Assembly: GCA_964017065.1 (NCBI GenBank)
Contig: OZ024783.1
Coordinates: 6,009,572 to 6,073,571 of the forward strand
Length of the DNA stretch: 64,000 nucleotides
Reading direction: 5' to 3'
DNA from: Haliclona indistincta
Taxonomy: Eukaryota > Porifera > Demospongiae > Haplosclerida > Chalinidae
The position numbers were made by a program, and so were the translations under genes. Shown piece after piece: positions 50,008 to 62,160 of this stretch. Below the pieces are notes generated by a model. That model saw nothing but the letters and a program-made list of their open reading frames with translations, did no database searches and had not been told where the DNA came from. The number at the start of each line of letters is the position of its first letter. The first letter of the stretch is position 1.

Positions 50008-50829
50008 CTGTCCGAATCAATTATCAGTTGTTTTAGGCGGATTCTGCTAACCTTTAGCAGCACACAAATTTAAATTTCGTTAGAATCAGTGCTAAAATGG
50101 CTGAGTTACAACGGGTTTTGTGGCGGTTACTGTGTGATTTTGTTCTCCACTAATTTACATTACAAAGCCGGCTTCCTGGTTACAGCGGCGCTGCTACGCA
50201 CTTGGTTACATAGTCTGGCCGCTGTCCCTCCCCGCCTATAGGCGGGGAGGGGCAGCGGCCAGACTATTCGTATCATAGGTGCAAAACAGTAATCTTGAGT
50301 ATGACACGACAGCCTGGGCTACACTGACCTGTTCCGCATACTTATTGAAGCAAACTATGACCAGCCAGATCCACAACAATGGCTATGACGCTCGACCAGC
50401 TATTTGCCTGTTGCAGTACATGGTGAACATGCCAGTTAGCATGACACTCCAGCTGTGCGCGTCTTTGGAGCCACGTTTACACTTATACCTAAACTGTTAT
50501 TCATATCTTTGTAAGTGCTGTTCAGAGGCATTCTCCAAGTTTAACTAACATTGCAAACTGTTTGACTATGAAATATAATTTGTTATTTACCCAATTGCTG
50601 GGTTTTTATCTACACTGATTGATCATAGCAAAATAGCATTTTTTCCAAGAATTATTCGCTTAAATTTCATAATTAGTTGGAATAAGCGTATCTGAAAACC
50701 TTTGAGTGGTTTTTAGCCACTGAAACGGCACTCAGCCCGAATCAGCCGTCGCGCAAGAAAATTTCCACTTTTTGAATTGAAAAAGGTAGAGCCGGACATT
50801 TCCGGCCGCATGCATGACCATGCCCACGC
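50008..50829. other. Intron sequence of gene B with a perfect-arm palindrome
   Basis: No gene. A 56-bp palindrome lies at 50211-50266: arms of 26 bases starting TAGTCTGGCCGCTG, one mismatch, centre TATA. It may be two abutting transposon ends. Confidence 0.5.
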
Positions 50830-50915
50830 ACATCGCTACTTGAGAAAAACGCGGAAATTTTTCACTAAGCATGTTTTTCTGCGTTCACGGTGTACATTTT
50901 ACCTTTTCCATGTAG

Positions 50916-53900
50916 AGCAATACATTTCAAGCTGTGTTGGCAACTGATGGTGTCAGATCCTATGCCATCTATACATATGAGTGTGGGCGACTAAACCGGA
51001 CGTTTCATTATAATGCTAGCATTGGATTTAGTGCATCTCCTAGCTTCTATGCTGAGCATCCTCTCTCTCGCGAAGGACGCGTTAATGAAATTGCTTGTGT
51101 CAATAGTCCGTCCAGTAAATGGAGCAATGTTGTATATCAAATCAGCAACTATGGTCAGTTCAGTTCACGAGTATGTTCATTTAATTATACATGTAAACTA
51201 TAGGAAATAGTCATAGTCAATTGTGACTATATATTTTCTTTCAGTTATCATATTGTATGCTTTCTTCATTAGGACAACCGACCGAGTTCAGAGGTGTATC
51301 TAATATCTCAAAATCAATCACATTTACATGGAAGCCACCTCAGAACACAAATGGAATGATAATTGCTACAAACTACACTTTCCAATGCTCAATACCTGGA
51401 ACTGAAGTAACACACAATCTGACTCTTACCAGTTCACAGACTACAATCACACTGAGTGAACTCCTACCATACACTAACTACACCTGTAGCTTGACAGCTC
51501 ACACAAGTGCAGGAGAAGGACCTGTAGCAACCACAACTGTTACCACCCTACAAGATGGTGAGTACAGCATATTGCTCAAAAAAACAATACTATTTTTATG
51601 CAGTTCCCAGTGCATGGGCAGTCACAATCCTTTGTTGAGATTATTCTATTTCTTAGTTCCAGCACAACTATTTTATACCAATGGAACAAAAGTGACAAGA
51701 TCTTCTACCGATGAAGGAACTGTGACATTCAATTGCACTGCTGATGGTATTCCAGAACCACGAATCTCATGGAGAAGAAATGGACAGTTTCTCAATATCA
51801 ATCAGCTTCATAGATACAGTGTGGTCACATCTACTAATAATGGATTCCGCTCGACTGAATTGCCTGGAGTTCAACAGACGGAAAGCAAACTGACAATCAG
51901 AAGTCTTAGAAAAATTGATAACGGAACTTTCTCTTGCATAGCACAGAGTGCGACCACACCTCCAGCTGCTCTTCTTGTTCCCTTCCAGTTGAATATTGAG
52001 ATACGTAAGTTTCATCATACATGTAGTTTAATGTGCTAATTATGATAATCATACAGCTCCTCCACCCAATCATTGTGAGAACAATCCATGTCAAAATGAT
52101 GGAACATGTGAAAATCTCAGCGATCGATTTTCATGTCATTGTTCTGCAAGTTTCACAGGACATATCTGTAATACTCGTAAGTAGATCACTGAGCAATGCT
52201 GTGAGCTTTATTTCTTATGTTTTAGGTGTCAGAATTTCTTTTAATCCAGTGATCACAACACAGCCTATGAATATCAATGGTGATCTGTTCAGTACTGTGA
52301 ATCTCACTTGTATTGCTGATGAGGGGTATCCTGAACCTGAGATCATCTGGTACAAAGACGGCACTAAACTGAGGACTCCGAGTACACGAAATACTTTAGT
52401 GATTGAGGAGCTGAGACCAAGCGATCGTGGGTTCTACTACTGTGAAGCAGTCAATGTTGCAGGTACTGCCACATCCAACACTGTTCTGGTAAACATAAAA
52501 GGTAAGTTATCACTAATTTTCTGCACATTATTTTGAGATAATTGATAAATGCATTGTATAGGTGTGGTTCAGTATGAAGCATTTATTCGTCAAAATGAAA
52601 CTGAATTGATTGATTCAAACAATCTTATACAACAGGTGACAAAATTCCAGTTCAGGTTTACATGTACGTTAACTTAATTTTCAGATCAACAATGCTCTTT
52701 CAGGAAGTAGACTTGCTGGTAATGCCTCTTTCTTTTTTATTGAAAAAATAATGTCAGAAAGGTAAGACATTTCATACAAGAACAACTAGTAGCTTTACTT
52801 TTATTAGGGAGACACGGTAGTGTCTCCCTATGTAGGGATGAACGAGAAAACAAGATGGCGGCTACATACAATGTATTAGCGTTCAAACGCTGATATTTCG
52901 CCTGGTGTTGAATTTTATACGTCTTTAGACACTTGTATCTGCTCTCTGGCGTTGCCCCATCTTACAGTAGCAAGGAGATTGCTCGAAATTGTTACTAAAG
53001 TGACGAATCTGGAAACGGTGAAAATCGAGTTTCGTCATCTTCGTTTTCTTCTTTCTTCTTTCTTTCTTTCTTCTTTCTTTCTTCCACTCGCCTAGCGCCC
53101 TTACGCGAGCAGTGCCGAGACCAAAACATCCACGAACAGTCGTGAAATTCACCTGGCATGTGCCTTCTGAGCTTTGTTTTTAGCGTAACGGCGATCAAAG
53201 TTCCGCGATTTCTCGATCATGATCTATTGTCAGCTAAGTGTTAGACGCCATTATTGTGATTGCGCGATACGCACGTGACCAAGCAATGGGTAGCGCACGT
53301 GACCAAGCAGCTATAAGTATCGCTGCGCCGTGTGGATCACTATCACGGAGAACACACACCCGGCATTTGTCTGGAGTCTTCGAAGAACGGTAAGCTCGTG
53401 TAGGATAGCCATTCTGCACTTGCCAGATATAACCGCCGTATAGGTCTACGAACAAGTGGGCGGGGCTCGTATGCACTGCATGCATGCGTAGGCGACTAGG
53501 CAGACCTGATACGTACAGTTAACAATTTTAGCTGCAAGTTTAAGAAAAGCCATCAACAACAGGAATACTAAACTGATGGTGGAAACAAAGACTTCTTCGT
53601 ACATGCATGATATTGAACTGCACTTCACTAAAAAGAAAAAAGGACACAAACAAGGAAATAAAAAGATTTCTATCGAAATCAAAAGGATGTAGTGATGAAG
53701 AAATCTACCACTGGTTCACAATGTAAACCAACAAGAAACAAGCATAGAATGGTAACACGATTGACTTGCTAACAGACCATAGATCCCTACATCAGTGGCT
53801 GTACATAAGATCAATATTTTGTCACAAGCTGAATTCTATTCAAAGTGTCAGTCAACAGTAAATAGCTTAACTAGCTATAGTCTGGCCACAGCAGCCACTG

Positions 53901-56900
53901 ATGTAGGGATCTATGGTCTGTCAGCAAGTCAATCGTGTTACCATTCTATGCTTGTTTCTTGTTGGTTTACATTGTGAACCAGTGGTAGATTTCTTCATCA
54001 CTACATCCTTTTGATTTCGATAGAAATCTTTTTATTTCCTTTTATATTAGTGCAACAACACGAGTTGTTCCTATACTGATCACACTGATTACTGATGATG
54101 GAGCTGGGAGTGAAATGCTACGACAAGAAGTACTTGAGATAGAGAGAGTAAAAACACTAATCGGACTTCAAATTAGTATTCAAATCAAAAGTGTATATAG
54201 ATTTGGTGAGTGCACCTAAGTGTATGTACTTTTAATGTTCTAAACATTCACATTATATAGATGGTTGTCAGTCAAACACCACTCTTATACATTCTGTTTC
54301 TGGAGATGGTAACTTGACGATCACTATCACTTGGCCCGAGACTAATCTGGCAGAATTTACTGTGGTGACATGTCCATGTGGTACTCTGAATATTACAGCC
54401 CAGGTAGCTACTCGACGCTGCGGAGGTAATTTCATCAATGGAGCACAGTGGGATACAGCTGATGTGGATCCTTGCAACTTGACTGATAGTGCACGAAGAA
54501 TCTGCCAGTTATCAGAGGTAACAAAAATATATATAGCGAGGCAGGGGCGTAGGCAGGATTTTTGAAAAGAGGGGGCAGATGAAATATGAATATTTAATTG
54601 CCAACGTGGGGGGGGGGGGGCTATGTGTATTGATCAATTAGCCAAAGTGATTACATGTGTGGTTTTCACAACACTGATGACTCCATCCCAGCACATAGCA
54701 ACTGTTTTCATATACTAAGGCTGCTAAATCAACATAGTCATTCATTATCACTAAATTCATCTACCAAGTCAGCAAAAAAGGGGGGGGCAATTGCCCCCCT
54801 GGCCCCCCCCTGCCTACGCGCCTGCGAGGTGCCAGTTTGTTTTATGTACGTATAGTTAAGAACAGAGGAACGTCTTGAAAGACTAGAAGAGTTCACTAAT
54901 TCATCAAATGAGATCATGAGTGATGATGTGTCTGCTTCTGTGACAGTTTTAATAGCTTCTACTGAAGATGTGGAAGGAAACAGAACAGTAAGTTATCGAT
55001 AGGTGCTTGTATGCTGTTGAAGGCATCTAATCTTTTGATGTAGTTATCAGACAATTTCCTCAATGTTGTGGACAATATTGTAAGAGCTGAGCCAATGGTA
55101 CTTCAAGAGAGTCAAGCAGATGCAAACAGCTCAGCTAAGTATGTAGAATCCTTGATTGAAATTATTATTTTAATGTACCTTCTGCAGGTTGTTAGATGCT
55201 GTGGAAAGAGTTAGTGAGAAAATTCGTATCCCAGATAATGAGACGTCTGCTCTTCTCATTCAATCAACTTTTGCTATCTCAGTCCAGAAAGTAGACCCCA
55301 TGACATTCACTGGACTCAGCATTAGTGCAGTCATTGAAAGCTTTAATGATCAGAGAATTGATAAGCTAATGCTGAACATGATGATGAGCAATGAGAGATC
55401 ATCTGGTTCACTGTCCCTACCAAGAAACTTGCTCGAGAAGGCCAATGGCACCAGAGTGACGATGTCAGTGTTTGCCACAAACTCACTGTTCTTGAGAAGA
55501 GATAATAATAATACAGAAGTAGCTAGCATCGTCATATCTGCTTCAGTTGTGGGAACATCGAGAGTTGAAAATTTAGATCCACCCGGCATCATGGCTGAGT
55601 TTCAAAGAAACCCAGTAAGCTGATTTATGTAATTATTAATGATTGCAAGTATGATTTTTTGCTTACGTACCTGTAGAATATTAGTGGCAAAAATCCAATA
55701 TGTTCATTCTGGGATCAGTCTCTTGACAGTAAGAAGCATATGTACCACAAGACTCGATGTTACACTATTATTGTTAGATGGTTATGGAGGATGGTCATCT
55801 GAAGGATGTATTACCAGCAACAGCACCAAACCAAATGATACTGATGTCATTTGCATGTGCAACCATCTCACCAATTTTGCTATTTTACTGGTAACGTAAA
55901 ATATTTACTACACTTAAACAATTTTACATTGTTTTGCTTTGCATGTTTGCAGGATACTTCACTACAATTTGGAGACAGAAAAGTTTTAAGTCGTCCTGAA
56001 GACTTCTTCCTAAATGCCTTGTCATACATTGGCGTGATACTGTCCATGGGCGGTCTTTTGCTTACAATAGTTTCATATATTGGCACACGGTCAGTCAATA
56101 CACAGTTTAAAAACTATACTATTATTATAATATGTACAGGAAACTGCGTCTCTCTAATCATGGACAACTGTTGCTCAATCTCTGTTTTGCTCTACTTGGA
56201 TTATACATATCATTCATCTTCTCCATCCACAGCAGTAGTGTGCCTGCATTGTGTGCCATAGTCTCTATCATGTTACACTACTTCATGCTGGTAGTGTTCA
56301 TGGTGATGGCTGCTAAAGCTGTTAATGGTTACATGAAGTTAGTGGTTGTACTGGGTCACAATATTAGTCACTATGTCATCAAAGTCACTGTGATATGTTG
56401 GAGTAAGTCACTGTATACACAATGTTTAGTAACCAATAATAAATCATTCTCGGCAGTTATTCCGGCATTTGTGGTATTGTTCTGCTTTGCTCCTAGTCCA
56501 AGATTGTACATTCATCCAAATGTGTAAGTATCACTACATGTACTAACAAAGCATTTATAATACATACATATCACTACCGAGTGATAATGATCCATTTTTG
56601 AATACAGGTGTCGTGCACATGGTGTTCCTTTCTATGTTGGTCTTGTAGCACCGTTTTTGATTGTCTATCTGTTTATCTGGATTGTCTACGCCATCATTCT
56701 GGCTAGTCTTTGCCGTAAAAACTACCAAAAACAGGACAAAGGGAGAAACAATCGAGTCAAGATAAAACAGCAACTGATCGCAGCAGCAGTCTTGTCAATT
56801 CTCTTTGGCTTGGGTTGGGGCATTGGTCTATTAGCAACAGAAGGTGTCGGAATGGCAGCTCTTCGTGACTTCTTCTGTGCAGTATTTATCATCTGTACTG

Positions 56901-57475
56901 CTTTTCAAGGAATAATGATATTCATCTTGCAAGCACTGCGTTCAAAACAAGTTCGAACAACTTGGGCAAGATGGTTCCACATGGCCACTGGAAGAGATTT
57001 CTCACACTTGAAATCCTCTGCAAATATCAAACAAGTTGGCCGCACTCAACATTCTCCCAAAAATTCACACTCTGACAGTAGTGCAGACACTCTTAAAAGT
57101 AAAATTTCAACTTTACAAGGTGATGTCCAAGACGTATCATTTACTCCTGGGCTAATAGTGACTGGACAACATGACTTTGATGAATTTTCTGATCAAGACA
57201 GGAGTAACTATGATACTGAGAATACAACAAAATTTCAAAGACCACTGGCAAGTAATGATTACGAGGAAGTAGACACATCAATGGTGTCCAAAGAACCATT
57301 GACAAGCGATGAATGTGAAGTGGTAGATACATCCAAAGAAACACATGACAACGAGGTGGTGGAAACGTCACTGACAGAACCGACTAATAATGAATACGAG
57401 ATGGCAGAATCTGCACTCATGTCCAAACCAGCTGATGATGATGAGTCACGCAATCACAATCCCATAAATTTTTAA
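50916..57475 (+). CDS. Receptor gene B, exons 4-21: adhesion GPCR
   Basis: Exons: 50916-51153, 51273-51557, 51657-52004, 52057-52176, 52226-52501, 52562-52635, 52685-52761, 54051-54205, 54261-54517, 54856-54987, 55044-55138, 55188-55614, 55677-55728, 55778-55890, 55953-56089, 56140-56402, 56457-56523, 56608-57475. All phases join and no stop was seen. Encodes the end of NIDO, one FN3, Ig, EGF, Ig, linker, hormone-receptor-like Cys domain, GAIN, GPS (CNHLTNF, predicted cleavage L|T) and seven membrane spans with a YEEV-containing tail. With exons 1-3 the product would be about 1507 residues. Relative to gene A, the exons for FN3 2-4 and the first Ig-like domain are missing; a piece of the lost FN3 exon remains in the intron at 51603-51632. 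Because the Gypsy element breaks exon 3, this part is expressed only from an uninterrupted allele or another start. Confidence 0.85.
52804..54044 (-). mobile_element. Unit U copy 9 in an intron of gene B
   Basis: Starts TTAGGGAGACAC-GGTA-GTGTCTCCCTA, arm, foldback to 54044. Gene A has the uninterrupted site acttttatattag; here it is split acttta... into actttta and tattag, an A/T junction. The copy lies just before the acceptor at 54050. The terminal hairpin has a swapped base pair. Confidence 0.78.
54542..54824. mobile_element. Small TIR element in an intron of gene B
   Basis: 283 bp with ends CAGGGGCGTAGGCAGG and CCTGCCTACGCGCCTG (one mismatch) and the 5-bp duplication CGAGG (54537-54541, 54825-54829). 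It contains G runs near 54608 and 54780 and a ggggcaattgcccc palindrome. It is absent from the matching intron of gene A (13879-13924). The CAGGGGCG start resembles hAT ends, but the duplication is short. Confidence 0.65.
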
Positions 57476-57610
57476 AATTAAGCTTAATCTTACTTTTAAA
57501 TGGTCTCGAACAAACAACATTGTCTCAATTGTTATACACTCATGTAGCAGTTACAATAATAATCATCCAGTTTGATGTACATGTGCACACATCAGATGTT
57601 TGTTTAAATA

Positions 57611-58377
57611 ACAAGTAAAGTAAAAAAGTTTTAATAAAAAAAAACTAAAAAGTGTAGGGATGACGCTTGCAAAAGTAAAGGAACAAGATGGGATGATGCT
57701 TGCAAAAGTAAAGGAACAAGATGGGATGATGCTTTCAAAAGTAGAGGAACAAGATGGGATGATGGTTGCAAAAGTGAAGGAATAATGCTTGCAAATGTAA
57801 AAGTCCCAAGTATCCCTACATCAGCGGCTTGCTGCGACTACATGCAACTGACAAATGTGGAATCCTTTTCTTACAACCGTCAATTAATTAATCGGACTTG
57901 CGTCCTCCAAAACACGGATACCTCTAATTATTTACAACTGTCAACTACTTCATCGGACTGCGTCCTCCAAACACAGAAACCTATAGTTATTTACAACCGT
58001 CAATTACTTCATCGGACTGCGTCCTCCAAAACAGATACCTCTAGTTATTTACAACTGCCGGTCAACTACTTTATTTGACTGCGTCCTCCTAAACACAGAT
58101 ACCTCAGTCAAGTTATTTACAACCGTCAATTACTTCATCGGACTGCGTCCTCCTTCAAGCCGCTGATGTAGGGATACTTGGGACTTTTACATTTGCAAGC
58201 ATTATTCCTTCACTTTTGCAACCATCATCCCATCTTGTTCCTCTACTTTTGAAAGCATCGTCCCATCTTGTTCCTTTACTTTTGCAAGCATCATCCCCTC
58301 TTGTTCCTTACTTTTGCAAGCGTCATCCCTACACTTTTTAGGTTATTTTTATTAAAACTTTTTTACTTTACTTGTTC
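57611..58377. mobile_element. Foldback element G
   Basis: Arms 57611-57833 and 58155-58377 are inverted copies. Each arm has four direct repeats of a roughly 31-bp gatgcttgcaaaagtaaagg unit, and the loop (57840-58150) about five repeats of a roughly 60-bp unit with atcggactgcgtcctcc. The outer end caagtaaa and the inner cctacatcagcggctt resemble the foldback of unit U. It lies just after the gene B stop. Confidence 0.7.
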
Positions 58378-59109
58378 CTGTTACTTTTTTGATCACTATC
58401 AGTTTGAATTTATTAGCTGTATTCTATGCTAGCTTTTATTTCATTTTTACAACTCTGTGAGCAGCAGTTACTAGTCTAGTAAATCAGAAGGTGCATAGCC
58501 TCTAGACAGAGAGTCAAGGAACATGGAATGCACAAGAATAATCAAAAGGTTTAAATTAGTTAGAGAGGTTGAGGGTATGAGTTGACAACATGATATTTCT
58601 TAGCACTGTAATGGATGAAGAAGAGACTAACACTAACAACTCAGTGGAACACTATGATGATCATGGCGGGCTGGAAGCGGCTAGTATAGTCCGTACTACT
58701 GACTAGTCCCAGGCTAAGTTGCATGTTGATGTCGATATCACGATCACAGAGGCTTCTAGCTTTCTACAATGACCAATGTCCAGTTGTCAACAGCACAGGG
58801 GTCCTATAGGTACAGCTTTCGCCGCGTAGTGTAAGCCTAGATGGGTCAGTGAGAAGGTTCGCCGGCGCCTGCCGTGCCGAGTCATGATGTCGGCATAGAC
58901 AGATCAGTGTTACCCAGGGTATAGTATACTGCTTTAAACAAATGTTCATACCTCTAGGCTCTAGCTTGCGTGCTGAAGCGCCCAGAGCAGAGACAAAGCG
59001 AAGCTGTTCGAAAACCGAGCTCAGTTTCAAAACTGATGTGGGCGGAGTCAATGATCAGCAGCGACAAGAGGGTTAATTAATGAAGTCGCTCTAACAGTCC
59101 AAAACGGTC
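58378..59109. other. Intergenic, nothing recognised
   Basis: No coding frame or repeat recognised; 58740-59050 may be the outer arm of the diverged U-like element that ends at 59823. Confidence 0.35.
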
Positions 59110-59823
59110 CAAAAACCATGTTTTTCAAGGATTACTCGCTTCTGGTAGTGTATGAAGCCTATCTAAGAAGTAAGTGCACTACCCCAGATGTATACACATG
59201 CGATGGTGCAGGTTTGGTAGTGATTCGTTCACTCAGGACAGCGCTAGGCTTACTGAAAGAAGAAGAAGAAGAAGAAGAAGAAGAAGAAGAAGAAGAAGAA
59301 GAAGAAGAAGAAGAAGAAGAAGAAGAAGGAGAAGGAGAAGGAGAAGGAGAAGGAGAAGGAGAAGGAGAAGGAGAAGGAGAAGGAGAAGGAGAAGGAGAAG
59401 GAGAAGGAGAAGGAGAAGGAGAAGGAGAAGGAGAAGGAGAAGGAGAAGGAGAAGAACAACAATTCGCGTGGGCGGCGATTTTTTAGAAACGTCTGCCAGC
59501 TTCGCCAATGGTATTTCCATGCTCAGAACAATCGTCTGATCAATCCTAGATGTCTAGAATCTCGATAAACGCTATAACAGCGAAGATCTGCAACTTCTCT
59601 CTGAGAGTCGCCATCTTGATTTTCGTCGTCAAACAAGCAGTCCCGGCGACTTTCATAGACGTCCTACAAGCGCTTACACTTCAGAGTCACTTAGAGATAG
59701 TTAAAATGCAGTATAGATGTATAATAGTGGAGATATGTGCGAAAACTCATTTTCACACATGAGTAGCCGCCATCTTAATTCGGGGTCATCACTACATATC
59801 ATTGCCTATCGGCAATGATAATT
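59110..59823 (+). mobile_element. Diverged relative of unit U (U-like end)
   Basis: agcgctaggcttactgaaagaagaag resembles the arm of U (ggcgctaggcgagtgaaagaa) and is followed by a purine microsatellite in the same place. The end has gccgccatctt, tcactacatat, then the hairpin ATCATTGCC-TATC-GGCAATGAT (59798-59819), matching the U layout with a different stem. Confidence 0.5.
59259..59455 (+). repeat. GAA then GGAGAA microsatellite
   Basis: About 70 bp of GAA followed by about 125 bp of perfect GGAGAA hexamers. Frames reading poly-Glu or Glu-Gly over it are artefacts. Confidence 0.95.
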
Positions 59824-60059
59824 ATTATTTATGCGACACTTTTTCAGTTGGCATGTGCTATGCATTGCACATGTAGTCCTGTGACAGTCAGTACTATTGT
59901 AACAAATAATGACATCATCACTGTACTACACATGACAGTACAAATAGCTGGTGATGCTGATGATCAAGTACCTAAACCATGAATTGTATTGTTTTTAAAA
60001 AAAATAGTAGGAAATGCATTGATGTGTGATGTCGCAGTGTTCAAGATACTCTCTATGCG

Positions 60060-60235
60060 CACTATGATTTCTATACTATCATTGTGGCTACTCTTTGCCG
60101 TACACACTACAAAATAGATATAAAGCTGCAAATATTTGTAGTAGCATCCTTGACAGTTCTTTATGACTTCAGAGTTTAAAGAAACACACAATGTTGAGGT
60201 GGAAGTCACACTGACACAAAAATGATGAGCTGATA
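60060..60235 (+). pseudogene. Relic of a receptor last exon
   Basis: atcattgtggctactctttgccgt, ataaagctgcaa and, after a stop, gaaacacacaatgttgaggtgg match pieces of the final GPCR exon of A and B (IILASLC, IKQQ, KETH...EVV) in order. The frames are broken. It is preceded by 59845-60050, a duplicate of the 3' flank of gene A, so an older array copy decayed here. Confidence 0.55.
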
Positions 60236-61169
60236 AAGGATGCTGATTCAGGATGCAGTATTCAATCATCTGGATCACTTACTGCGTAACTCTGAAATAA
60301 ATGCGCCAAGCCTGAGACCTCAGAGAATTTATCACAATGAAACTTAGTTAATCGTCATTTGTGTAGTAGCAAGGTACATATTATCTGTATGATTGCAGTT
60401 GTCACCTACATGCAGTACTTAAGTTATGTATATATCACAAAGCACATGCATGTACCAGTGTCAATCATTAAAGAAATACATGATTGTATTTCACAATATT
60501 ATGCGATTCATGCACTGGCCCGTACTTTACAAAATTTGTCCTAGAAGAACAGCATGTGTGAGAGTTAGATTGCAGAGAGTTTCATTAATTTATGATACTC
60601 TCATAACATGTAGGAGCGCAATTAGAAAATCATCTTCATGTTGCTAAAGAGTTCTTGTGGTATAAGGTTGTGCACGGTAAGCAGTTGGAGTGTCAGCTCT
60701 GCTTCAATTAAAGCAGTGACTATAATATCTTGATATCACTAATGTGTACCTAGCTTAGTCTGTATGACACACCATACATTATTAGACTACACACTAGCTT
60801 ATCTAAATGTTTTGTAAATGAAAAAATATACCATGCATGTTCAAAATGGAGGGAGTAACAAGTGGATTTTTGGCATACTATAACCATGCACTTTCCTGCC
60901 AGCCAGCGCCAGCCTTTCTTACATCATCATAGAACTATTATGATTTGACATTGATAGTTTAGATAGTAATCTGAGTGTCCTGGTAGCAATGTGTGGTTGA
61001 CATAACTGCATTACATTTTCACCTGGAATTGCATGCTTTAAGGGTTTCATATCCGCCATTATTCCACTAAATTGTTGCTGCAACATCAGAGTCAGACAGT
61101 GATGGCCATGAGAAGAGTGATTTTTGGAAAGGTGTTTGACTGTATAGTGTTACAAATGCTAGTCATAGT
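60236..61169. other. Intergenic, partly duplicated flank
   Basis: 60810-61020 is a diverged duplicate of 18100-18350. No gene seen in the rest. Confidence 0.5.
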
Positions 61170-62160
61170 AAATAATATCACTGTTGCAGGTAAATCACTC
61201 TATGAGAATGAACGAGAAGCCACTGACTCACGGGGTAGCAGCTGAGTCAAATGGCAAGATTCTGTGTGCACACTGTGACTGTAAGGCAGGGCTGGGAGAC
61301 TAGTGTTGCTCACATGTTGCATCACTACTGTGGGCGGTGGAAGCAGGTGTGCGCATACGTGATTCACTAACAGTCACACAAATAAGGCCTATTGGGCAAT
61401 GCCTCATTGTGTGAAAGATGTCCCATGCTCTCCTGTAAATAAGATCGAATTCCTTGGGAAAAAGAGAATTTTAACTGCAGAGCCAGAGCCAGAGTGCAGT
61501 TTAACTAGAGAGTGAAGTTAATTACAGAGTACAGTTTAACTACAGAGTGAAGCTTAACTACAGAGTACAGTTTAACTACAGAGTGAAGCTTAACTACAGA
61601 GTACAGTTTAACTACAGAGTACAGTTTAACTACAGAGTACAGTTTAACTACAGAGTACAGTTCAACTACAGAGTACAGTTTAACTACAGAGTACAGTTTA
61701 ACTACAGAGTACAGTTCAACTACAGAGTACAGTTTAACTACAGAGTGAAGCTTAACTACAGAGTACAGTTTAACTACAGAGTGAAATTTAAAGTTAAACT
61801 ACAGAGTACAGTTTAACTACAGAGTACAGTTTAACTACAGAGTACAGTATAACTACAGAGTACAGTTTAACTACAGAGTATGCATGGTTTAACTACAGAG
61901 TGAAGTAACTACAGAGCCGTGCAGAGCCATCAATCTTGACTCAATCCACTGCAATGTAGTACTACAGAAAAATTCTGTTACTGCCAAGGACCTGATGAAG
62001 GAGACGTGGTAGGATGCCGTGACAATCCATGCAGGTTGCAAGTAATGATGAGTGGCCTGCAATGTTTGAAGCTAGCGTCTCTGCCTACTTCTAAACAATG
62101 GTACTGCCCTTACTGTAGAAAACTTCCATGCTTTAAACGGAAGAGAAATAAGAAACTTTA
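61170..62160 (+). pseudogene. SWIM and PHD zinc-finger protein relic, split by satellite
   Basis: From about 61207 one frame reads EKPLTHGVAAES, then CAHCDCKAGLGD, a TAG stop (61301-61303), then CCSHVASLLWAVEAGV. CxC...CxH with this context is the SWIM zinc finger found in transposon-linked proteins of aquatic invertebrates. From about 61967, FCYCQGPDEGDVVGC and later WYCPYCRKLP give the outer parts of a PHD finger; the central His-x2-Cys is damaged. An 18-bp satellite (61497-61915) lies between the parts. Function of the parent protein is unknown. Confidence 0.5.
61497..61915 (+). repeat. 18-bp satellite, about 23 units
   Basis: Unit tttaactacagagtacag with a variant cttaactacagagtgaag. The period is a multiple of three, so a Tyr-Arg-Val-Gln-Phe-Asn frame runs through it by chance. 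Confidence 0.95.

Noticed and set aside
50916..57475. Independent gene starting near 50916
   Set aside because: The first exon begins in the middle of the NIDO domain at a splice acceptor, without a signal peptide; intron remnants link it to exons at 19-24 kb.
59118..59539. Poly-Glu, poly-Glu-Gly and poly-Arg frames
   Set aside because: They are readings of the GAA/GGAGAA microsatellite inside transposon sequence.
61547..61816. Repetitive 89-residue Tyr-Arg-Val-Gln-Phe-Asn protein
   Set aside because: An 18-bp satellite has a period divisible by three, so one frame stays open by chance; the flanks do not continue it.
61497..61915. CRISPR-like array
   Set aside because: Head-to-tail units without unique spacers in a eukaryotic context.
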